Shown one piece after another: positions 9,501-18,385 of a DNA stretch of 64,000 nt. Below the pieces are notes generated by a model. The model was not told the origin of the DNA, did not search any database, and saw only the letters and a list, made by a program, of their open reading frames with translations. Position 1 is the first letter of the stretch; every line of letters begins with the position of its first letter. The stretch comes from CAVQMB01 sp963713445 (lineage in GTDB: Bacteria > Pseudomonadota > Gammaproteobacteria > Competibacterales > Competibacteraceae), in assembly GCA_963713445.1 (NCBI GenBank), contig CAVQMB010000031.1:191381-255380 (forward strand). Reading direction: 5' to 3'. The translations under genes and the position numbers were made by a program.

Positions 9501-9781
9501 CCGAGCTGACCGAGGACCTGATCCGGGAAGGGCTGGCGCGCGAAGTGGTGCGTCGCATTCAGCAACTGCGCAAGGAGGCTGATCTGGCCATCGCCGACCG
9601 CATCGCGGTGCTCTACCGGGCCAGTGACCGGCTGGCTGCGGCGATCGACCAGTGCCGTGATTACATTGCCGGAGAGACCCTGGCGGAAACGCTGCAAGCG
9701 GGCGATCCCGGCAGCTGTCCGCAACGCAGCAGCGATCAGTTCGACGGCGAACAGCTGGAAGTGGGTTTGCAGCGCTGCTGA
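6578..9781 (+). CDS. ileS: Isoleucyl-tRNA synthetase, type 2 (eukaryote/archaea-like)
   Basis: The 1067-residue class I synthetase charges tRNA-Ile with isoleucine in the cytoplasm. The HIGH-type motif appears as GRPGSHHVISR near residue 55 and KMSKSRPETF near residue 608. The CP1 editing domain has TTTPWTLPANVAL and DDGTGIVHMAPAFGADD. Length above 1000, the AFRWYMYTSGSPGEPRRFS segment after KMSKS and lack of a C-terminal zinc-binding cysteine cluster place it in the type 2 group found in eukaryotic cytosol and some bacteria. The usual proteobacterial enzyme (about 940 residues) is type 1. Type 2 enzymes are known for low mupirocin sensitivity. It is not next to ribF/lspA, the usual gammaproteobacterial setting. 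The gene is intact. Confidence 0.95.
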   Translation: MATFKAVKPQVDIPTSEKEILQFWRDKNIFKRSVESRAGNPSYVFYEGPPTANGRPGSHHVISRSFKDMFPRFHAMRGRYVLRKGGWDTHGLPVELEVQRQLGFKTKQEVIDYGVAEFNQKCRESVFTYIREWEELTERIAYWVDMENAYVTYHTDYIESVWWILKQFWDKGLIYRDYKVVPYSPRSGTPYSSHEVALGYKEVDDPSVYVRFPLRDAGNTAFLVWTTTPWTLPANVALAVGEDVDYVLMEGRQHAGAPVERLYLAEALVEAALNAHVGEGGGYREVKRLKGRELLGQHYQPLYRYLPVEQDYCYVVAGDFVSTDDGTGIVHMAPAFGADDLDAGKKYNLPVLMTVNDQGRFIDQVEVVAGLDFKAADPVLIRDLKQRGLMYHGGRYRHSYPHCWRDGGPLMYLARSTWYINAARYRDQMVALNRTINWVPSHVRDGRFGNWLEDLKDWAIGRERFWGTPLPIWVCDNPDIEYRVCVGSIRELEQLSGQSLATLDPHRPYVDEVTWEVEINGKRGTMRRVPEVIDVWFDSGAMPYAQWGYPYQNQDMFRNQYPADYICEAVDQTRGWFYSLHAISTMLNEQVAYRNCICLGHILDKEGRKMSKSRPETFVGPWDVLDKYGADAFRWYMYTSGSPGEPRRFSVELVGDVVRSFYLTLWNVFSFFTTYAELDGFDPTAEVVPLAAREELDRWILGELALLVQRVTESYESYDAPNATRPVEQFVDDLSNWYLRRSRRRFWKSESDANKLAAYQTLYTCLATVSKLLAPAMPFLAERLYRELVAAVDAAAPESVHLADWPSPDTGAVDTTLVSDMRLVKNLVRTGHAARNNAGVRVRQPLAEVSFGLPSGQDGSVVERYRAVIAEELNVKAVSVLTPGSADLIQYTLKPVDTLGRELRKDFPAVRKALVGASTEQAADWGPALLAGRSIEVAAGGKHFQLSPDQVIVSQVGAEGYAVAESGGLLAALRTELTEDLIREGLAREVVRRIQQLRKEADLAIADRIAVLYRASDRLAAAIDQCRDYIAGETLAETLQAGDPGSCPQRSSDQFDGEQLEVGLQRC

Positions 9782-9833
9782 GCGTTTCCGTTGGGTCCGG
9801 TGGCCACGGTCAGGTCGGTTGGGCCTCCACGGT

Positions 9834-9857
9834 TGCGGTCGGCACACGCCGACCGCA
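9834..9857. terminator. Hairpin between convergent ileS and htrA-like genes
   Basis: TGCGGTCGGC (9834-9843) and GCCGACCGCA (9848-9857) are perfect complements with a four-base loop. The stem lies in the 85-base gap between two converging genes, so it can serve as a terminator in both directions. There is no clear T run on the plus side. Confidence 0.6.
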
Positions 9858-9866
9858 CGTGACGGT

Positions 9867-11117
9867 TCAAACGCTCTGGTTCTTGGATGTCACCAGCTTC
9901 ACCTTGACGGTTTTCTTGTGACCCTTATGCAGTACCAGCAAGGTGATGGTAGCCCCGGTCTGCTGACTGAACACGATTTTTTGCAGGGCGCGACCACTGT
10001 TCAGCTTGGTGCCGTTTGCTCGCAGGATGATGTCGCCGCCCACCGGCCACTGCTGGTCACCGGCATCGGCGCTGAACTGGGCACCCTCCAGACCGGCACG
10101 GTCACCGGGTCCGTTGGGTTTGACCTTCACCACCATCAGGCCGTGGTCGGGCAGGTTCAATTCCTGGCGTACTGCCGCTGGATAGTTTTTGAGTGCCGCC
10201 ACGACAATACCGATTTTGGCCTTCTTGATGAAGCCACCGGCTTGCATCTTCGGCAATGCCGTCTTGACCAGGTTGCTGGGGATGGCGAAGCCGACACCGA
10301 TGAAGGTGCCGTTGGGTGCCAGAATCTCGTCGTTGATACCGATGACCTGGCCCTGGGAATTCAGCAGTGGGCCGCCCGAGTTGCCGGGATTGATGGCAGC
10401 ATCAGTCTGGATGTAGGGGATCGGGACGCCACTGACCTTGGCGGCCTGTTCCCGGTTGATCGCCGAAACGATACCCTCTGTGACCGTGGATTGCAGGGTG
10501 AACGGGTTGCCGATGGCGATGGCTTTTTCGCCGACCTGGATCGCATTTGAGTTTGCCAGTGGAATGGCTTCGGCATCGCTCGGCAACTGGCTTGGATGAG
10601 TGAGCTGCAGCAGCGCCATGTCGTAGGACTGATCCACCCCGACGACTTTCACCGGCAGTGGTTTGCCGCCGGGAAACTGCACCGTAATATGGGCATTGTC
10701 ACCCAGCTTGACCGAATCGCCATGCAGGGCGCCGGCGATGACGTGAAAGTTGGTCAGAATCTGGCCCTGCGAATCGACCACGAAGCCACTGCCGGCGGCG
10801 CGTTCGACCTCTTGCTGGGGCTGCATGACGGGCCCGCCGAACTGCTGAAAGAACTGGCGCATGGCCGGTGGCAGGCCTTGCAGCGGATTGACCCGTTCGC
10901 CACGCACGGTCACGTTGATGGCGACGACACTGTCCTTGTAGTGCTTGACGATGTTGACGGTGTTGCGTTCGTACGCGAGCAATCCGTGTTGCCGGCCCGC
11001 CGTGTCGGTGTTTGCCTGGGACTGGTCGGCGCCCGCACCGGTGCTGTAGGCAGCGAGGCCGGCGACGGCGCAGGTTAACGCGAGGAAACTGATCAGATAA
11101 CGCGCGGTTCGCCACAT
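9867..11117 (-). CDS. Trypsin-like periplasmic serine protease, HtrA/Deg family, one PDZ domain
   Basis: The 416-residue protein starts MWRTARYLISFLALTCAVAG, a signal peptide or membrane anchor. The catalytic triad is visible: His in ILTNFHVIAG, Asp in YDMALLQL, Ser in NPGNSGGPLLN. A single PDZ domain follows (residues about 310-410) with GPGDRAGLEG. Full DegP has two PDZ domains, so this is closer to DegS or to short HtrA forms, which cut misfolded envelope proteins or regulators. The start at 11117 (GAGG upstream) was preferred to an in-frame extension without a signal sequence. The 328-base gap to the gor stop (11118-11445) contains an inverted repeat, AGCACGG/CCGTGCT near 11374-11408, possibly a terminator for gor, and nothing else recognised. 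Confidence 0.9.
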   Translation of the reverse strand: MWRTARYLISFLALTCAVAGLAAYSTGAGADQSQANTDTAGRQHGLLAYERNTVNIVKHYKDSVVAINVTVRGERVNPLQGLPPAMRQFFQQFGGPVMQPQQEVERAAGSGFVVDSQGQILTNFHVIAGALHGDSVKLGDNAHITVQFPGGKPLPVKVVGVDQSYDMALLQLTHPSQLPSDAEAIPLANSNAIQVGEKAIAIGNPFTLQSTVTEGIVSAINREQAAKVSGVPIPYIQTDAAINPGNSGGPLLNSQGQVIGINDEILAPNGTFIGVGFAIPSNLVKTALPKMQAGGFIKKAKIGIVVAALKNYPAAVRQELNLPDHGLMVVKVKPNGPGDRAGLEGAQFSADAGDQQWPVGGDIILRANGTKLNSGRALQKIVFSQQTGATITLLVLHKGHKKTVKVKLVTSKNQSV

Positions 11118-11445
11118 TGGCTCGACCCTCTTCGTTGGTAGCTTTGGGCGTGAGTGTTTGTGTGGTGGTGTCCGGACCGTCTGTGCGCAACGCACGAGAA
11201 GCGCGTGGTCAGAACACCGGACTCACGCAGGGATACGGCGTCGATGCCTGGGACCGCATAGACACTGCCCGGTTTCTTACCATTACGCAATGCGCGTCAA
11301 CCGGGGCAGGGTCAGGCGGGTCTGCTAAGCGATTGTGCCCGCACGTTCGCAAGCTGGTGGTGGGTTCTGGCAGCAGCACGGCACCGCGGCCTGAGACGGC
11401 ACCGTGCTTGAGCGAACCGGGGCGCGCTATGGATACGGGGCCGGG

Positions 11446-12789
11446 TCAGCGTAAAGTGACCAGTTCCTCGGCACTGGTAGGATGAATTGCCACAGTGTTG
11501 TCGAAATCGCGTTTAGTGGCTCCCATCTTCACAGCGACGGCAAAGCCCTGCAGCATTTCATCTGCGCCCGGGCCGATGATGTGACAGCCGACTATGTGAT
11601 CGTCGCGGCCGACGCAGACCAGCTTCAGCGCGGTCTTGGGCTTGGCCGGCGTGAACGCATGGTACATCGGGGTGAATCGGGTCTGATAGATCCGCACTTC
11701 GCCGTGCTGCTCACAGGCCTCATCCTCGCTCAGGCCAACCGTGCCGATGGGTGGGTGGCTGAACACCACGGTTGGGATATTGTCGTAATCCAGCTTGCTG
11801 TCGGGCCAGTTGTCGAACAGCCGGGCGGCCAGCCGCCGGCCGGCTGCAATGGCGACCGGCGTCAGCTCGGCCTGGCCGGTGATGTCGCCAATGGCATAGA
11901 TACCCGCGACGTTGGTGTTCTGATAGGCGTCGGTGGGTATGGTGCCGTCGGAGTTGGCCGCAATACCGGCGGCTGCCAGATTCAGCGCGCCGGTATTGGC
12001 CTGGCGGCCGATAGCCCAGAGCAGTGTATCGGCATGGATCACGGTATCACCGCTGTCGCACTGAATGGCCAGACTGCCATCGCTTTGACGCTCCACCGAC
12101 TGCACCTGGGTGCGACTGAATATGTCAACGCCGGTGTCCTGCATCTGTTCCATCAATTCCTCGCGCAGCATGGCATCGAAGCGCCGCAACAGGTGCTCGC
12201 GCCGCAATAGCATGGTGACCTGGCTGCCCAGTGCGTTGAACATGCCGGCCAGTTCCACTGCAATGTAGCCGCTGCCGACCACGGCGACCCGTCGTGGTTG
12301 TCGCTCGAGTTCGAAGAAACCATCGGAGGTGATACCGTGTTCGGCACCGGGGAGTTCGGGCACCAGGGGATAGCCGCCGGTCGCGATGACGATATGGTCG
12401 GCCGAATAGTGCTGGCCATCCACCTCAATGCTGTGAGGGTCGCGGAAGCGGGCAAAGCCGCGTACCAGGTCAACCCCGGCGTCGGCCAGCATCCGGGCAT
12501 AAATGTCGTTGAGCCGGGCCACATAGGCGTCGCGATCGCGCTTCAGGGTACTCCAGTCGAAGTGCCAGCTGTCGACGGTGAAGCCGTAGCCGGCCGCATC
12601 CGCCAGCTTGTGGGCGATATCGGCGCCGTACCACATCACCTTCTTCGGTACGCAGCCCACGTTGACACAGGTGCCGCCGAGGCGGGCGGCTTCCACCAGT
12701 AGTACGCGGGCGCCATACTCGGCTGCCCGACGGGCGCTGGCGACCCCGCCGCTGCCGCCGCCGACGGCGATGTAGTCGTAATGTTTCAT
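11446..12789 (-). CDS. gor: Glutathione-disulfide reductase
   Basis: The 447-residue flavoprotein uses NADPH to reduce glutathione disulfide. It has an FAD-binding start, YDYIAVGGGSGGVASARR, and the redox-active disulfide CVNVGC (Cys41/Cys46). The NAD(P) fold follows with VAVVGSGYIAVELAGMF and RREHLLRRFD, and the C-terminal dimer domain carries the catalytic histidine region AIHPTSAEELVTLR. The start at 12789 gives the family length; the upstream 42-residue extension is noncoding. It is divergent from the aldo/keto reductase, with about 70 bases between the chosen starts. This supports a shared promoter region for two redox enzymes. Confidence 0.93.
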   Translation of the reverse strand: MKHYDYIAVGGGSGGVASARRAAEYGARVLLVEAARLGGTCVNVGCVPKKVMWYGADIAHKLADAAGYGFTVDSWHFDWSTLKRDRDAYVARLNDIYARMLADAGVDLVRGFARFRDPHSIEVDGQHYSADHIVIATGGYPLVPELPGAEHGITSDGFFELERQPRRVAVVGSGYIAVELAGMFNALGSQVTMLLRREHLLRRFDAMLREELMEQMQDTGVDIFSRTQVQSVERQSDGSLAIQCDSGDTVIHADTLLWAIGRQANTGALNLAAAGIAANSDGTIPTDAYQNTNVAGIYAIGDITGQAELTPVAIAAGRRLAARLFDNWPDSKLDYDNIPTVVFSHPPIGTVGLSEDEACEQHGEVRIYQTRFTPMYHAFTPAKPKTALKLVCVGRDDHIVGCHIIGPGADEMLQGFAVAVKMGATKRDFDNTVAIHPTSAEELVTLR

Positions 12790-12862
12790 GACGCGGACTC
12801 CAATTCGGTCAGTCGATGCGGTTACCATATCATCTGGCATGCGGCTGAAGGCAGAGACACTG

Positions 12863-13687
12863 ATGCAGACTATTACCGCCAATGGCGCGATTTTGCCGGC
12901 GCTTGGGTTCGGCACCTGGGAATTGCGGGGCGACGATGCCTATCGCATGGTGCGGAGTGCGCTGGAGATCGGTTACCGTCACATCGATACCGCCCAGATG
13001 TATGGCAACGAAACCGAAGTCGGCCGGGCGCTGGCCGATTCGGGGATCGCTCGCGAGGAGATATTCCTGACTACCAAAATCTGGCCCGACCGGTTTGCCA
13101 GTGGCGATCTGCAGCGCGCTGCTGCCGAGAGTCTGGTCCGGCTGCAGGTTGAGGCCGTCGATCTGCTGCTGCTGCACTGGCCCAACCCGCGCGTCCCGCT
13201 GGCAGAGACAATGGCGGCGTTGGCCGAAGTCAAACGCAGCGGTCGGGCGGGCCACATCGGGGTCAGCAATTTCCCCACCCGTTTGTTGGACCAGGCTTTG
13301 GCGCTATGCAGGGAACCGTTGGCGGTGAATCAGGTGGAATATCACCCCTATCTCAGCCAGCACGCGGTTCTGGAGAAGGTGCGGGCGCATGGCATGGGGC
13401 TTACGGCATATTGCCCGCTCGCCCGCGGCACCGTGTTCCGCGACGCTGTGCTTCAGGGCATCGCTGCCGACCATGATCGGTCCGCGGGGCAGGTTGCACT
13501 GCGCTGGCTGTTGCAGCAGGAGGGCGTCTGCGCCATCCCACGAACCCGCAGTGCGGAACATGCCGCCAGCAACTTTGCCGTATTCGATTTTGAACTGAGC
13601 AGCGCGGAAATGGCGGCGGTACATGCCTTGGCGCGTCCGGACGGGCGCCTGGTTGAACCGGTCGGTGTAACCCCGGCGTGGGACTGA
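12863..13687 (+). CDS. Aldo/keto reductase (2,5-diketo-gluconate reductase-like)
   Basis: The 274-residue TIM-barrel NADPH oxidoreductase has the catalytic tetrad: Asp and Tyr in HIDTAQMYGNE, Lys in TTKIWP and His in LLLHWPNP. The C-terminal cofactor motif AIPRTRSAEHAASN is present. Family members reduce aldehydes such as methylglyoxal or diketogluconate; the substrate here is unknown. The start MQTITANGAILPALGFGTW at 12863 matches the family N-terminus. An ATG eight codons earlier is possible. It is divergent from gor. Confidence 0.88.
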   Translation: MQTITANGAILPALGFGTWELRGDDAYRMVRSALEIGYRHIDTAQMYGNETEVGRALADSGIAREEIFLTTKIWPDRFASGDLQRAAAESLVRLQVEAVDLLLLHWPNPRVPLAETMAALAEVKRSGRAGHIGVSNFPTRLLDQALALCREPLAVNQVEYHPYLSQHAVLEKVRAHGMGLTAYCPLARGTVFRDAVLQGIAADHDRSAGQVALRWLLQQEGVCAIPRTRSAEHAASNFAVFDFELSSAEMAAVHALARPDGRLVEPVGVTPAWD

Positions 13688-13696
13688 TTCGCGGAC

Positions 13697-14014
13697 CTAT
13701 TCCAGCATCATGGCAGCTTGTTGCCGGGTATAGAACTGTCCGTCGAGCAGGAAGCCGGCGATGACGGTGCCCTTGATCGAGGCGACCTGGCCTGACGCGG
13801 TTCGCGATACGACCAGTTCGTCCGGCAGGCCATCCAGTACGTGGATTGGCGCGGGGCTGCCGTCGGCCTGGCGGGAAATGTAGACTCGACCTGTTTGCCG
13901 GTCCAGAAAGCCCGGCATGAAACCGCACCTGCAGCCCAGGGGGCTGATCCCGGAAGTACCTGCGAAAGCGAGATTTTGCGAATGTAACGACTTGACAGTC
14001 ATCGCCTGCGTCAT
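13697..14014 (-). CDS. Conserved-looking hypothetical protein, 105 residues
   Basis: I do not recognise this protein. The ATG at 14014 has GGGGAGAG upstream, a good ribosome binding site. The sequence contains GCRCGFMPGFLDRQTGRVY and later HVLDGLPDELVVSRTASG and FLLDGQFYTRQQAA, which read like a compact soluble domain. There is no signal peptide or membrane helix. It lies between the convergent aldo/keto reductase (9-base gap) and the minus-strand pmbA unit. The region between its start and the pmbA stop (14015-14175) is AT-richer and could hold its promoter. Confidence 0.6.
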   Translation of the reverse strand: MTQAMTVKSLHSQNLAFAGTSGISPLGCRCGFMPGFLDRQTGRVYISRQADGSPAPIHVLDGLPDELVVSRTASGQVASIKGTVIAGFLLDGQFYTRQQAAMMLE

Positions 14015-14175
14015 GGACGCTCTCCCCTGAATATGGCGTCGGTGCTGTCCCGGTCATGGCGGGGGTCCGACGCGCTGTCGTTGGCGATGTTGCTATTATA
14101 GCCACACTAGTTGCTAAATTGAACAAACGGTGCAAATTTACAACAAATTGCCGTCCGTTATCATTACTTTTTTAC

Positions 14176-15516
14176 TCATGTGCCCGCGATCGTCATGTGT
14201 TCGATCAGAATCGAGCCGGTTTGGATGACGCCACGGCGGTCGATGTCGCTGCCCACCGCACCGACATTGCGGAGTATGTCGCGCAGGTTGCCGGCGATAG
14301 TGATTTCCTCGACGGGATATTGGATTTCGCCATGCTCGACCCAGAAGCCGCTCGCACCGCGCGAGTAGTCACCGGTTAGCAGGTTGATGCCCTGTCCCAT
14401 GAGCTGGGTTACGACCAGGCCGGTGTCCATCTGACGCAGTAGGGTTGGGAAGTCATCGGGGCCCGGGTCGACCAACAGGTTGTGAACGCCGCCGCCGTTG
14501 CCGGTACTCACCAGACCCAGTCGGCGGGCGCTGTAACTGTCCAGTACGTAGCCTTCCAGGATGCCATCGCTGACCAGTGCCCGCGGTCGCGTCGCCACAC
14601 CCTCGCTATCGAACGGCGCACTGCCGAGCGCGCCCGGCAGATGGGGTTCCTCGCGCAGGTTGATGAAGCCGGGCATGATCAGGTGGCCCAACTGATCGCG
14701 CAGGAACGAGGCGTTGCGATACAAGGTGCTGCCGCTCACCGCACTGACCAGGTGACCTAGCAGGCCACGGGCCATTTCCGGCACCAGCAGTACCGGTGCC
14801 TGGCGGGTGCTCAAACGCTGCGCGCCGAGCCGGGCAACGGTCCGCTCGCCGGCCCGCCGGCCGACTGCCGACGCTTGCTCAAGCCCTTGCGGGTCCCGCG
14901 CTATGCTGTACCAGTAATCGCGCTGCATTCCCCCGCTGTCGCGCGCGATTACAGCACAGCTCAGGCTGTGACGGCTGCTTGGATAACCGGCGCCGAAACC
15001 GTTCGAGTTGCCGTAAAAGCTGATGCGGCTGGAACTGTCGACGCTCGCGCCCTCGGAATTGGCGATTCGCTGATCCACATCCCGGGCGCTGCCTTCGCAG
15101 GTGCGGGCCAGCTCAATCGCTTGTGCGGCATCCAGCGCCCAGGGGTGATACAAATCCAGCGCTGGGATATCCCGCGCCAGCAGGGCCGGGTCGGCCAGCC
15201 CGGCACAAGGGTCTGTGGCGGTGTGGCGGGCGCTGTCACACGCTGCCTGAACGGTTTCACGAACGGCGGCAGGGCGCCAGTCGGAGGTGCTCGCGGAGCC
15301 CTTGCACTGACCGAAGTAGACCGTTACCGCAAGGCTGCGGCGGCGTTGTTGCTCCAGGGTTTCAACACGATCGAGGCGAACGCTGACCGAGAGGGCGCGG
15401 CTATAGCTGACCGCGGCTTCCGCAGCGCTGGCGCCCTGCCGGCGAGCCGTGCCGAGGGCGGCTTGGACCAGGCCCGCCAGCTCGTCGGCGGCGGGCAGAG
15501 TACTACGCTCAGTCAT
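14176..15516 (-). CDS. pmbA: PmbA/TldE metalloprotease-like subunit
   Basis: The 446-residue protein belongs to the TldD/PmbA (modulator of DNA gyrase) family. PmbA partners TldD in a protease that trims peptides such as microcin precursors and the CcdA antitoxin. Signatures include SYSRALSVSVRLDRVETLEQQ near the N-terminus, VYFGQCKGSASTSD, and the C-terminal GASGFWVEHGEIQYPVEEI (ending in VEEITIAGN) typical of PmbA. PmbA lacks the catalytic HExxxH of TldD, and none is seen here. The start at 15516 was chosen over a 34-residue upstream extension. It lies 2 bases downstream of the ferritin-like gene stop, so the two are probably co-transcribed. No tldD is in the window. Confidence 0.92.
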   Translation of the reverse strand: MTERSTLPAADELAGLVQAALGTARRQGASAAEAAVSYSRALSVSVRLDRVETLEQQRRRSLAVTVYFGQCKGSASTSDWRPAAVRETVQAACDSARHTATDPCAGLADPALLARDIPALDLYHPWALDAAQAIELARTCEGSARDVDQRIANSEGASVDSSSRISFYGNSNGFGAGYPSSRHSLSCAVIARDSGGMQRDYWYSIARDPQGLEQASAVGRRAGERTVARLGAQRLSTRQAPVLLVPEMARGLLGHLVSAVSGSTLYRNASFLRDQLGHLIMPGFINLREEPHLPGALGSAPFDSEGVATRPRALVSDGILEGYVLDSYSARRLGLVSTGNGGGVHNLLVDPGPDDFPTLLRQMDTGLVVTQLMGQGINLLTGDYSRGASGFWVEHGEIQYPVEEITIAGNLRDILRNVGAVGSDIDRRGVIQTGSILIEHMTIAGT

Positions 15517-15518
15517 GG

Positions 15519-15824
15519 TCAGTGATCGTGACCGTGGTTCGGGTCGGCGATGGGTTTGTCGGTAAAGACATAGTCCTTGAGTTCGCCGGAGAACGTGCTG
15601 TCGCGCCGGCGGATCCATTCCAGCACCATCGCGGCATGTTCTTTTTCTTCGTCACGGTTGTGAATCAGTATGGCCTTGAGTTCGGGATCCTGGCACACGG
15701 TGATGCGCTGGTTATACCAGTCGACCGCTTCCAGTTCCTCCATCAGCGAGGTGATCGCCCGATGCATATCGCGGGTGTCGTCATCGAGCAGATCATAGGG
15801 TTCGTGATAGCCTTCATTCGCCAT
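15519..15824 (-). CDS. Encapsulin-type ferritin-like protein (EncFtn family)
   Basis: The 101-residue protein closely resembles encapsulated ferritins such as Rhodospirillum rubrum EncFtn, which oxidise and move iron into an encapsulin shell. The helix pair contains LMEELEAVDWYNQR and HNRDEEKEHAAMVLEW. Equivalents of the iron-site residues are Glu29, Glu30, Glu32, Trp36, Tyr37, Glu60 and His63. The C-terminus is short, ends DPNHGHDH, and shows no encapsulin-targeting peptide of the LxxGxLK type. No encapsulin shell gene is adjacent. AGGAG lies 7 bases before the ATG at 15824. It is upstream of pmbA with 2 bases between. Confidence 0.88.
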   Translation of the reverse strand: MANEGYHEPYDLLDDDTRDMHRAITSLMEELEAVDWYNQRITVCQDPELKAILIHNRDEEKEHAAMVLEWIRRRDSTFSGELKDYVFTDKPIADPNHGHDH

Positions 15825-15884
15825 GGCGCACTCCTGTCGTTGAGGTCGACGTTGCTTGGGAATAGTGTCCCGGCCGTACGGTTA

Positions 15885-17550
15885 TTAGTCTGCCAGCTCC
15901 AGGTCGCCGCGTTTGCTCAGCACCTTGTCGAGCCAGTCAGGATCCATCTCCGGGACCGAGGACAACAGCAACTCAGTGTAGTCATGGATGGGGCGGGGTG
16001 AACATCTCCGGCTTCGGTCCCTGCTCCACGATCCGGCCCTGGTACATCACCACGACCTCGTCGGCGATGGCCGCGCACGGTGGCAATGTCGTGGGTGATG
16101 AACAGATAGGCCAGCGTTGAACTCGCGTCTGCAGCCGCGTCGAGCAGTCGCAGGATGCCCTCCGCCACGAGCTGGTCGAGGGCCGAGGTAACCTCGTCGC
16201 AGATGATCAGCTCCGGTTCGGCAGCCAGCGCCCGGGCGATGCAGATCGCGCTGCTTCTGCCCGCCGGAGAGTTCGCGCCGGCAGGCGGTCGATATACTGA
16301 TCCGGCTCCAGCTCGATCAGGCGGCAGCAACTCGCGGATCCGCTCGCGGCGCTGGCGGGCCGACATGCCGAGGTAGAACCGCAGTGGCCGGCCGATTACG
16401 TCGCCAATGCGCTGTTTCGGATTGAGTGCCGTGTCGGGCATCTGGTAGATCATCTGGATCCGGCGCAGTTGAGTCCTTGCTGCGGCGCTGGTAGTCGGCC
16501 GGCAGGGGCTCGCCGTCGACACGATCGCCCCGCTTTTGCGGCGGCAATAGGCCGGTAATGACCCGGGCGAGTGGTGATCTTGCCGCAGCCGGACTCACCG
16601 ACCACGGCCACCGTGCGCCGGCGCTGGCACGCTGAACCTGATGTCCTGAAGCACCTTGACCGCGCCGTAGGCGGCATCGATGCCCTTGCACCTCAGCAGC
16701 GGTACAGGCGGCCGTCGTATCGGTCTGGTTCGGTCTTGCGGAAGCGTGCGTACCGCCAGCAGGTCGCGAGTGTACTCCTCCGCGGGCTGCGTCGAGCATC
16801 TCGCGGGTGGCGCCTTCCTCCACCATATCGCCGTAGCGCAGCACCATGATCCGGTCGGCCATCTGCGCCACCACCGCCAGGTCGTGGGTGATGTAGATGG
16901 CCGCGGTATGGAACTGGTCGACGATCGTCGCGGATGGCGGCCAGCACCTCGATCTGGGTGGTGACGTCGAGCGCGGTGGTGGGCTCGTCGAAGATGATCA
17001 GGTCGGGCCGGCAGGCCATGGCCATGGCCGTCATGGCCCGCTGTAGCTGGCCGCCGGAGACCTGGTGAGGATAGCGGTAGCCGATGTGTTCGGGATCCGG
17101 CAGGCGCAGCTGGCGGTAGAGGTCGCTTGGCGTCCTGCTCCGCCTGGGCGCGCGACACTGGTGCCATGCTGGACCGGCAGTCTCGGTGAACTGGTCGATC
17201 AGCCGGTGGGCCGGATTGAAAGAGGCCGCCGCGCTTTGCGCCACATAGGCGATACGCGGCACCGCGCAAGCGGCGCAGCTGGCGGGCGCTGAGCGTTGCG
17301 CAAGTCCATTCCATCGAAGCTGATGGTGCCGCCGGACGATCCGGCAGCCATCGCGGGCATAGCCCATGGCAGCGAGCCCGATGGTGGATTTGCCGGCTCC
17401 GGATTCGCCGATCAGGCCCAGCACCTCGCCGCGGTGCAAGTCGAGATCGATGCCATGCACGATCTCGTGCCAGCCGCCTTCGGTGCGTCCCTCGATGCGC
17501 AGTTCGCGCGATCTGCAGCAGCAACGTCGTCGTCGTGTTCGAGTAGTCAT
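15885..17550 (-). pseudogene. Dipeptide/oligopeptide-type ABC transporter ATPase, fused double ABC (DppD-DppF), many single-base insertions
   Basis: Stitching the frames gives about 550 residues with two nucleotide-binding domains. The first has HEIVHGIDLDLHRGEVLGL, Walker A GESGAGKST, signature SGGQLQRAM and Walker B LIIFDEPTTALDV. A linker (YTRDLLAVRTLPQ) leads into the second, with Walker A GESGCGK, QMIYQMPDTALNPKQRIG, RICIARALAAEPELIICDE and the closing VPEMDPDW region. The fusion matches the intact homologue at 30807-32900. Frame breaks include extra bases near 15993, 16070, 16247, 16274 and 16322. Each of these is one extra G or C, which resembles consensus error. The ATPase would power import through the two permeases upstream. 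GAAGGA precedes the ATG at 17550. Confidence 0.75.
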
Positions 17551-18374
17551 TCCTTCAACCCGCTGGCTTTATGGAGGAACCAGTCGACCACAAAGTTCAC
17601 CCCGATCGTCAGGAGGGCGATCGCGGCGGCCGGCAGCAGCGGCGTGATAGTCGCCGAAGGTGATCAGCGGTGGCATTCTCGCGCACCATCCCGCCCCAGT
17701 CGGCGGTCGGCGGCTGGATGCCGAGGCCGAGAAAGCTGAGCGCGGTGATGAACAGGAACACGAAGCAGAACCGCAAGCCGAACTCGGCCACCAGCGGTGG
17801 CAGCACGTTGGGCAGGATCTCCCGGCGGATGATCCAGACCAGGCCTTCGCCGCGCAGCTTGGCCGCCTCGACATAATCCATCACCGCGACATCCATGCCG
17901 ACCGCGCGCGCCAGCCGGTAGACCCGGGTGGATTCCAGCACTGCGATCACTAGCACCAGAGCCGGTATAGAGGTGCCGACGATGGTCAGGATCAGCAACG
18001 CGAAGATCAGTGACGGAATGGCCATCAGTACGTCCACAATGCGGCTCAGTATCTGATCCATCCAACCGCCCAGACTGGCGGCCAGTAAGCCGCCCACCCC
18101 CCCCAGCAGGAAGGTGATGCAGGTGATCAGAAAAGCGATACCGACCGTGTTGCGGGCGCCGAAGATCAGCCGGGTGAGCATGTCGCGGCCGAGGTTGTCG
18201 GTGCCCAGCAGGAACTTGTCACTCCAGGGCAGGTCAGGCATCACCGACCACCTGGGTCTGGCCATAGGGCGCCAGCAGCGGCGCGAAAATAGCCACGAAT
18301 ACATAGGCCAGCACAATCAGCAAGCCGATTCGGGCGCTCCACGGAGCCTGGCGCAGCAGTTTCAGAATAGCCAT
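17547..18374 (-). pseudogene. Peptide-type ABC transporter permease (DppC-like), frameshifted
   Basis: The start MAILKLLRQAPWSARIGLL is followed by helix 1 and FAPLLAPYGQTQVVG. A frameshift near 18240 leads to the main part WSDKFLLGTDNLGRDMLTRLIFGARNTVGI. The permease coupling region is EAAKLRGEGLVWIIRREILPNV, and a late helix FLGLGIQPPTADWGGMVREN follows. Two further lesions near 17680 and 17640 precede the C-terminus FVVDWFLHKASGLKE. Its TGA overlaps the ATG of the ATPase gene (ATGA). DppC forms the inner-membrane channel with DppB. The lesions look like extra single bases. Confidence 0.78.
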
Positions 18375-18385
18375 GGCAGGTCCTC

